From Micromonospora avicenniae (lineage in GTDB: Bacteria > Actinomycetota > Actinomycetes > Mycobacteriales > Micromonosporaceae), in contig NZ_FTNF01000012.1 in assembly GCF_900156065.1 (NCBI RefSeq), positions 124,001-188,000 on the forward strand: a DNA stretch of 64,000 nt, given 5' to 3'. Under the pieces are notes generated by a model. That model ran no database searches. It was not told the origin of the DNA and was given only the letters and a program-made list of their open reading frames with translations. Numbering within the stretch: the stretch's first letter is position 1; each line of letters opens with the position of its first letter. The position numbers and the translations under genes were made by a program. Below are positions 59,267 through 64,000 of the stretch, in pieces.

Positions 59267-59302
59267 GGCCGGCCCGGTGCGGGACGTCCCGCCGGGCCGG
59301 CC
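59267..59302 (-). terminator. hairpin terminator after pafA
   Basis: GGCCGGCCCG (59267-59276) pairs with 59293-59302, and GCGGGA (59279-59284) pairs with TCCCGC (59287-59292), giving a 16-bp stem with a two-base bulge. It begins ten bases past the pafA stop. Confidence 0.75.
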
Positions 59303-59311
59303 GCACGGCTG

Positions 59312-60670
59312 TCACATGCTGGCGATCAACCGCTCGACCCGCTCGTCGTACGCCCGGAACGGATCCTTGCAGAGCACAGTGCGTTGCGCCTGGTCGTTGA
59401 GCTTCAGATGCACCCAGTCGACGGTGAAGTCACGCCGCTTCTCCTGCGCATGCCGGATGAACTCGCCGCGCAGCCGGGCACGGGTCGTCTGTGGCGGCGT
59501 CTCCTTCGCCTCGAAGATCTCCGGGTCGGTCGCCACCCGATCCACCTCGCCGCGGCGCTCCAGCAACGCGTACAGGCCGCGGCCGCGGCGCACGTCGTGG
59601 TAGGCAAGGTCCATCTGGGCCACCCGCGGATGCGACAGCGGCAGGTCGTGCTTGCGCTGGTAGCGCTCGATCAGCCGCAGCTTCGTCACCCAGTCGATCT
59701 CCCGGGCCACCGGATCCAGGTCGCCGGTCTCCACCGCGCGCAGCACCCGGCCCCACAACTCCACCACCCGCTTGGCGGTCTGGTCGCCGCCGCGCCGCTC
59801 GACGAACTCGGTAGCCTTCGCCAGGTACTCCTGCTGGATCTCCAGCGCGCTGATCTCCTTGCCGGAGGCGAGCCGCACCTTGCGCCGGCCGGTGATGTCG
59901 TGGGACACCTCGCGGATCGCCCGGATCGGGTTCTCCAGCGACAGGTCCCGCATCACCACCCCGGCCTCGATCATGCGCAGCACGATGTCGGCCGAGCCGA
60001 CCTTGAGCAGCGTCGTGACCTCGTTCATGTTGGAGTCGCCGACGATCACGTGCAGCCGCCGGTAGCGCTCGGCGTCGGCGTGCGGCTCGTCCCGGGTGTT
60101 GATGATGGGACGGCTGCGGGTCGTCGCCGAGGAGACCCCCTCCCAGATGTGCTCGGCCCGCTGGGAGAGGCAGTAAACCGCGCCACGCGGCGTCTGCAGC
60201 ACCTTGCCCGCACCACAGATCAGCTGCCGGGTGACCAGGAACGGGATCAGGACGTCGGCCAGCCGTCCGAACTCGCCGTGCCGGGACACCAGGTAGTTCT
60301 CGTGGCAGCCGTACGAGTTCCCGGCCGAGTCGGTGTTGTTCTTGAACAGGTAGATCTCACCCGCGATGCCCTCGTCGTGCAGCCGCTTCTCCGCGTCGAC
60401 GAGCAGCCCCTCCAGGATCCGCTCACCGGCCCGGTCGTGGGCCACCAGATCGACCACCGAATCGCACTCCGGCGTGGCGTACTCCGGGTGGGACCCGACG
60501 TCGAGGTAGAGCCGGGCCCCGTTGCGCAGGAACACGTTGCTGGACCGGCCCCAGGACACCACCCGGCGGAAGAGGTACCTCGCCACCTCGTCCGGGGAGA
60601 GCCGCCGCTGCCCACGGTAGGTACAGGTGACGCCGTACTCGGTCTCAAGGCCGAAGATTCGCCGCTCCAT
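59312..60670 (-). CDS. pafA: Pup-protein ligase PafA
   Basis: A 452-residue enzyme that activates the Pup C-terminal glutamate with ATP and joins it to substrate lysines, marking proteins for the proteasome. MERRIFGLETEYGVT holds the N-terminal metal-binding glutamate; ARLYLDVGSHPEYATPEC has the catalytic Asp; NNTDSAGNSYGCHENYLVSR and RAEHIWEGVSSATTRSRPIIN are the nucleotide and Pup-groove regions. The C-terminal domain (LNDQAQRTVLCKDPF) is present. Full-length. Upstream and divergent is a dTDP-glucose 4,6-dehydratase. Confidence 0.98.
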   Translation of the reverse strand: MERRIFGLETEYGVTCTYRGQRRLSPDEVARYLFRRVVSWGRSSNVFLRNGARLYLDVGSHPEYATPECDSVVDLVAHDRAGERILEGLLVDAEKRLHDEGIAGEIYLFKNNTDSAGNSYGCHENYLVSRHGEFGRLADVLIPFLVTRQLICGAGKVLQTPRGAVYCLSQRAEHIWEGVSSATTRSRPIINTRDEPHADAERYRRLHVIVGDSNMNEVTTLLKVGSADIVLRMIEAGVVMRDLSLENPIRAIREVSHDITGRRKVRLASGKEISALEIQQEYLAKATEFVERRGGDQTAKRVVELWGRVLRAVETGDLDPVAREIDWVTKLRLIERYQRKHDLPLSHPRVAQMDLAYHDVRRGRGLYALLERRGEVDRVATDPEIFEAKETPPQTTRARLRGEFIRHAQEKRRDFTVDWVHLKLNDQAQRTVLCKDPFRAYDERVERLIASM

Positions 60671-60806
60671 GGTGTGACATTAGCCGCCCGAAGCCCGGAT
60701 TGGGCAGGGCTCAACCGCGCGGCCTCCCACGGCGGACCGGCGTCCGCGAGGTGAGCAGGCACGGACGGCGGCCCCACCTCGCCGGCGGGCCGGTACCTTG
60801 GCAGCC

Positions 60807-61784
60807 GTGAAGATCCTCGTCACCGGCGGCGCCGGGTTCATCGGCTCGGCGTACGTCCGGCGGCTGCTCACCGGTTCCGAGCCGCTGCTGCACCCCGACG
60901 CCGTCACGGTGCTCGACAAGTTCACCTACGCCGGCACCCGGGGCAGCCTCGATCCGGTCCGCGCCGATCACCGGCTGCGCGTCGTGGCGGGCGACATCTG
61001 CGACGGCCCGCTGGTCGACGCGGTCGTCGCCGAGCACGACGTGATCGTCCACTTCGCCGCGGAGTCGCACGTCGACCGCTCCATCGCCGGCGCGGCGCCT
61101 TTCGTCACCACGAACGTGCTCGGCACACAGACCCTGCTCGACGCCGCGCTGCGGCACGGCACGAGCCGGTTCGTGCACATCTCCACCGACGAGGTGTACG
61201 GCTCGATCGAGCACGGCTCGTGGACCGAGACCGCGCCGCTGGACCCGAGCTCCCCGTACTCGGCCAGCAAGGCCGGCGCCGACCTGCTCGCCCTCGCCTA
61301 CCACCGCACCCACGACCTCGACGTCGTGGTGACCCGGGGCTCCAACACCTACGGGCGCTACCAGCATCCCGAGAAGGTGGTGCCGCTGTTCGTCACCAAC
61401 CTGCTCGACGGGCGTGACCTGCCGCTGTACGGCGACGGCGGCAATGTGCGGGACTGGCTGCACGTCGACGACCACTGCCACGGCGTCACCCTCGCCCTGC
61501 TCAAGGGCCGGTCCGGCGGCGTCTACCACCTCGCAGGCGAGGTCGAACTGACGAACCGGGAACTCACCCAGCGGCTCCTGGACGCCTTCGACGCCGGGTG
61601 GGAGCGGGTCCGGCCGGTCACCGACCGCAAGGGCCACGACCGGCGCTACAGCCTCGACACCGGCACGGCCCGACGCGAGCTCGGCTTCGCTCCGCACGTC
61701 GGTTTCGAGCAGGGGCTGCACGACACCATCGCCTGGTACCGGGACAACCGCACGTGGTGGGAGCCGCTGCGGCGACCTGCCTGA
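60807..61784 (+). CDS. rfbB: dTDP-glucose 4,6-dehydratase
   Basis: A 325-residue short-chain dehydrogenase (extended) that converts dTDP-glucose to dTDP-4-keto-6-deoxyglucose. The NAD loop GGAGFIGSAYVRR is at about 7-19. The catalytic TDE and YxxxK motifs are HISTDEVYGS and YSASKAGADLLA, and NTYGRYQHPEKVVPLF is the substrate loop. dTDP-sugar synthesis usually has rmlA, rmlC and rmlD nearby; none is in this window. It lies between pafA and prcA on the opposite strand. Deoxysugars for a glycan or natural product are both possible. GTG start at 60807. Confidence 0.93.
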   Translation: MKILVTGGAGFIGSAYVRRLLTGSEPLLHPDAVTVLDKFTYAGTRGSLDPVRADHRLRVVAGDICDGPLVDAVVAEHDVIVHFAAESHVDRSIAGAAPFVTTNVLGTQTLLDAALRHGTSRFVHISTDEVYGSIEHGSWTETAPLDPSSPYSASKAGADLLALAYHRTHDLDVVVTRGSNTYGRYQHPEKVVPLFVTNLLDGRDLPLYGDGGNVRDWLHVDDHCHGVTLALLKGRSGGVYHLAGEVELTNRELTQRLLDAFDAGWERVRPVTDRKGHDRRYSLDTGTARRELGFAPHVGFEQGLHDTIAWYRDNRTWWEPLRRPA

Positions 61785-61790
61785 GCGCCA

Positions 61791-61832
61791 CCGCCGGCCG
61801 ATCCGACCGCGTGCGGTCGAGCCGGCCGGCGG
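61791..61832. terminator. branched hairpin between 4,6-dehydratase and prcA
   Basis: Outer arms CCGCCGGCC (61791-61799) and GGCCGGCGG (61824-61832) enclose an inner CGACCGC/GCGGTCG stem (61804-61810 with 61813-61819). It lies between two convergent genes. Confidence 0.7.
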
Positions 61833-61867
61833 CTGAGGGCTTCAAGCCATTCGGCGCACGTCGACGC

Positions 61868-62689
61868 TCAGGACTCGTCCTCCGACTCCCGCCGCTCCAG
61901 GTCCGCCGAGGCCGCGGAGGTGGTCGGCTTGTGCGCCTCCCCCGTCGGCACCGCCGGGGTCTGCGGGCCACCCGCCGGCTCCTCGGCCGCGCCGCCGTTC
62001 AGCAACGCCGTCAACGGCGCCCCGGTGATCCGCCGGAACGTACGCCCGATCCGGCGGCGGTCGAGGACCGCCACCTCCAACTGGTTGGCCGCGATGGTGC
62101 GGGCCGCACCGCCCTCGCCGCCGACGCTGCCCAGCGCCTTGACGGCCACCTTCACCGCCTCGCCGAGCGACATGTCCGAACGGTGCTCCGACTTGAGCAC
62201 CCCGGTGATCGCCTCCGCCTGGCCGCCCATCGCCATCCGGCCCGGCTCGTCGTTGACCGACCCGTCGTAGGTGAGTCGGTAGAGCTCGTCCCCGTCGGGC
62301 GTCGACCCGACCTCCGCCACGCAGATCTCCACCTCGAACGGCTTCGACTGCTCGGTGAAGATGGCGCCCAGGGTCTGCGCGAACGCGTTCGCCAGGGCCC
62401 GGCCGGTGACGTCCCGCCGGTCGTAGGAGAGACCGTTCAGGTCGGCCATCCGCACGCCGGCGCGGCGCAGGTTCTCGAACTCGTTGTACCGGCCGACGGC
62501 CGCGAAGCCGATCCGGTCGTAGATCTCACTGACCTTGTGCAGGGCGCTGGAGAGGTTCTCGGCGACGAAGAGCACCCCGCCCTCGTAGCTCAGGACCACC
62601 GCGCTGCGCCCGCGGGCGATGCCCTTGCGGGCCAGCTCGGAGCGGTCGCGCATGATCTGCTCGGGCGAGGCGTAGAACTGCATGGCCAC
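61868..62689 (-). CDS. prcA: proteasome alpha subunit
   Basis: A 273-residue alpha-type subunit, forming the outer rings that gate the chamber. MQFYASPEQIMRDRSELARKGIARGRSAVVL is the gating N terminus and first strand (listed in part). SYDRRDVTGRALANAFAQTLG and AMGGQAEAITGVLKSEHRSD follow. The C-terminal 50 residues are a charged Pro/Ala tail. GTG start at 62689 (ATG at 62683 possible). prcB lies 57 bases upstream in the same operon. Confidence 0.97.
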   Translation of the reverse strand: MAMQFYASPEQIMRDRSELARKGIARGRSAVVLSYEGGVLFVAENLSSALHKVSEIYDRIGFAAVGRYNEFENLRRAGVRMADLNGLSYDRRDVTGRALANAFAQTLGAIFTEQSKPFEVEICVAEVGSTPDGDELYRLTYDGSVNDEPGRMAMGGQAEAITGVLKSEHRSDMSLGEAVKVAVKALGSVGGEGGAARTIAANQLEVAVLDRRRIGRTFRRITGAPLTALLNGGAAEEPAGGPQTPAVPTGEAHKPTTSAASADLERRESEDES

Positions 62690-62746
62690 GGCGGCTGGTT
62701 CTCCTTAGCGCTGTGCGAGACGACTGCTGACGAATACGGACGGCGG

Positions 62747-63586
62747 TCAGCCGCCGGGGTTCTCCATCCGGCCGGAGACCACTGCCTCCGCGATCGCCGC
62801 CGTCTCGGCGTCGGTGAGCCGGTGCGTGCCCTCCGCGGTCGCGGTCATCACGACCGGGTAGATGCGGCGGGTCAGGTCGGGGCCACCGGTCGCGGTGTCG
62901 TCGTCGGCGGCGTCGTAGAGCGCCTCGACCGCGAGCTTGACCGCGTCGTCGATCGACAGTCCAGCCCGGAACCGCTTCTTCAGGGCAGACTTGGCGAACA
63001 GCGAGCCGGAGCCGATGGCGTCGTAGCCGGTCTCCTCGTAAGGGCCACCGGTGACGTCGAAGCTGAAGATCCGGCCGGCCTTGGCCGGGTCGGCGGCTGC
63101 CAGGTCGAAGCCGGCGAAGAGCGGGATCACCGCGAGGCCCTGCATGGCGGCGCCGAGGTTGCCCCGGATCATCGAGGCGAGCCGGTTGGCCTTGCCGTCG
63201 AGCGAGAGCATGGCGCCCTCGATCTTCTCGTAGTGCTCCAGCTCCACCTGGAACAGCCGCATCAGCTCGATGCCGATCCCGGCGGTGCCGGCGATGCCGA
63301 CCAGCGAGTACGCGTCGGCCGGGTGCACCTTCTCGATGTCGCGCTGGGCGATCAGGTTGCCCATCGTGGCCCGCCGATCGCCCGCCATCACGACGCCCCC
63401 GGCGGCCGAGATGGCCACGATGGTGGTCGCGTGCGGCGCCATGTCGGCCGCCATGCCCGGCGGCAGCGGCCGCCGGCCGGGCAGCATCTCGGGTGCCACC
63501 TTGCTCAGGAACGCCGTGAAGGAGGACGTCCCCGCGTTGGTGAACACATCTGGTAGACGCCCGGATGGATCAAAACCCGCTGCCAC
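62747..63586 (-). CDS. prcB: proteasome beta subunit (with propeptide)
   Basis: A 279-residue catalytic subunit. The N-terminal 53 residues form a cleavable propeptide, and Thr54 in the HATTIVAIS segment is the predicted N-terminal nucleophile after processing. VMAGDRRATMGNLIAQRDIEKVHPADAYSLVGIAGTAG (listed in part) is the conserved core. GTG start at 63586 follows GAGAGGAA, which selects it over upstream in-frame codons. The start lies inside the neighbouring endonuclease gene, with an 82-base overlap. Confidence 0.96.
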   Translation of the reverse strand: MAAGFDPSGRLPDVFTNAGTSSFTAFLSKVAPEMLPGRRPLPPGMAADMAPHATTIVAISAAGGVVMAGDRRATMGNLIAQRDIEKVHPADAYSLVGIAGTAGIGIELMRLFQVELEHYEKIEGAMLSLDGKANRLASMIRGNLGAAMQGLAVIPLFAGFDLAAADPAKAGRIFSFDVTGGPYEETGYDAIGSGSLFAKSALKKRFRAGLSIDDAVKLAVEALYDAADDDTATGGPDLTRRIYPVVMTATAEGTHRLTDAETAAIAEAVVSGRMENPGG

Positions 63587-63987
63587 GTGGTTCCTCTCAG
63601 GTACGTGATCGCCCTGGCCAGTCGCTCGGGACTGTCTCGGAACTGGCCAAGACCACCGTTGCAGTTGAAGCAGAGTATCCCGCGCACCCATCCGGTGCGA
63701 TGATCGTGGTCCAGATGTTCCGGATCGGGGGTACCACAGACCGCGCAGACGCCACCTTGCTCGGCGAGGAGCTCATCGAACTCCTTCTGCCCGACGCCGT
63801 ACCGCCGCCGCAGGTGGTATTCACGATTGCCGCCGTAGAGCCGCTGGGCGGTCTCTTTGCCGCGTGCGTTGTGGCAGGGCTTGCAGTAGCTGTGCCTCCC
63901 ACTCGCCTTCTTGGTCTGCGGGAAGTCCTCAAGAGGCTTGACCTGATTGCAGTCCGGACACCACTTCATGCCGTCGGGGACCGACAC
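63505..63987 (-). CDS. endonuclease VII-type HNH protein
   Basis: A 160-residue zinc-dependent nuclease of the recombination endonuclease VII family (phage T4 gp49-like, which resolves branched DNA). CPDCNQ and CKPCHNARG form one Cys4 zinc site (about 10-42), and CAVCGTPDPEHLDHDHRTGWVRGILCFNCNGGLGQF is the HNH-like His-metal core with a second Cys4 site (listed in part; HLDHDH is the active His-Asp centre). GTG start at 63987. It overlaps the prcB start by 82 bases. Pup itself would lie upstream, beyond the window. Confidence 0.9.
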   Translation of the reverse strand: MSVPDGMKWCPDCNQVKPLEDFPQTKKASGRHSYCKPCHNARGKETAQRLYGGNREYHLRRRYGVGQKEFDELLAEQGGVCAVCGTPDPEHLDHDHRTGWVRGILCFNCNGGLGQFRDSPERLARAITYLRGTTWQRVLIHPGVYQMCSPTRGRPPSRRS

Positions 63988-64000
63988 CGAAGCCTTTTTC

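Noticed and set aside
57878..60754. Long plus-strand frame across DUF3866 and pafA
   Set aside because: It is out of frame with DUF3866 and antisense to pafA, with no family features.
1..64000. Mobile elements, prophage or CRISPR arrays
   Set aside because: No transposase, integrase, att-type repeat or regularly spaced repeat was recognised. The endonuclease VII gene at the right end has phage relatives but sits in the conserved proteasome locus.

Overview
This 64 kb window is chromosomal DNA of a high-GC actinomycete, most likely a Micromonosporaceae member such as Micromonospora (an inference from gene content and codon use, not a database match). The lineage signs are a Pup-proteasome locus, rbpA, an F420-type (Ddn-like) nitroreductase domain, a maleylpyruvate-isomerase-like protein of the mycothiol-linked DinB superfamily, strong G/C third positions and frequent GTG starts. 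No tRNA, rRNA, CRISPR array, insertion sequence or prophage was seen.

Layout. 1-13 kb is an accessory stretch of detoxification and stress genes: a VOC protein, a rifampicin monooxygenase (rox) with a possible leader ORF, an ECF42-type sigma factor with its DGPF partner, an epoxide hydrolase divergent from a MarR regulator, an FMN reductase divergent from an XRE/MmyB regulator, a DmpA-type peptidase, a methyltransferase, and a Ddn-hemerythrin fusion. 13-25.7 kb holds an ABC-F resistance-type ATPase, a GNAT, a LysE exporter, a long coiled-coil zinc protein, rbpA behind a close match to a sigma-R promoter, the envelope genes fxsA, ppm-type mannosyltransferase and lnt, and an oxidoreductase-methyltransferase fusion divergent from an XRE-cupin regulator. 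26.1-34.5 kb is a lysine-degradation cluster: kdd, an amidohydrolase, kamD, kamE, kal and a mutL-like reactivase on the minus strand, divergent from kamA. Every step from lysine to crotonyl-CoA is covered except the Kce cleavage enzyme. A 42-bp inverted repeat lies between the divergent arms.

34.5-46 kb is mixed: LtrA, YnfA, CsbD, a Vat-type acetyltransferase, a phosphatase, an Lrp/AsnC regulator, acyl-CoA dehydrogenase with an M24 peptidase, a secreted GH18 chitinase, a fused HxlR-peroxiredoxin regulator divergent from an MFS exporter, and a DUF4037 protein. 46.1-64 kb is conserved actinobacterial core: 5'-3' exonuclease, helY, tatC, tatA, pafC, pafB, pafA, prcA, prcB. Pup and Dop would lie just past the right edge. 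A dTDP-glucose 4,6-dehydratase sits between pafA and prcA, and an endonuclease VII-type gene overlaps the start of prcB.

How the parts fit. Four loci bear on antibiotic action at RNA polymerase or the ribosome (rox, ABC-F, rbpA, vat-like), and two of them have short candidate leader ORFs with hairpins upstream. Many enzymes are paired head-to-head with a regulator over a palindromic spacer. The right end joins protein turnover (Pup ligase, proteasome), DNA-damage control (PafBC), RNA/DNA helicase and nuclease functions, and Tat export.
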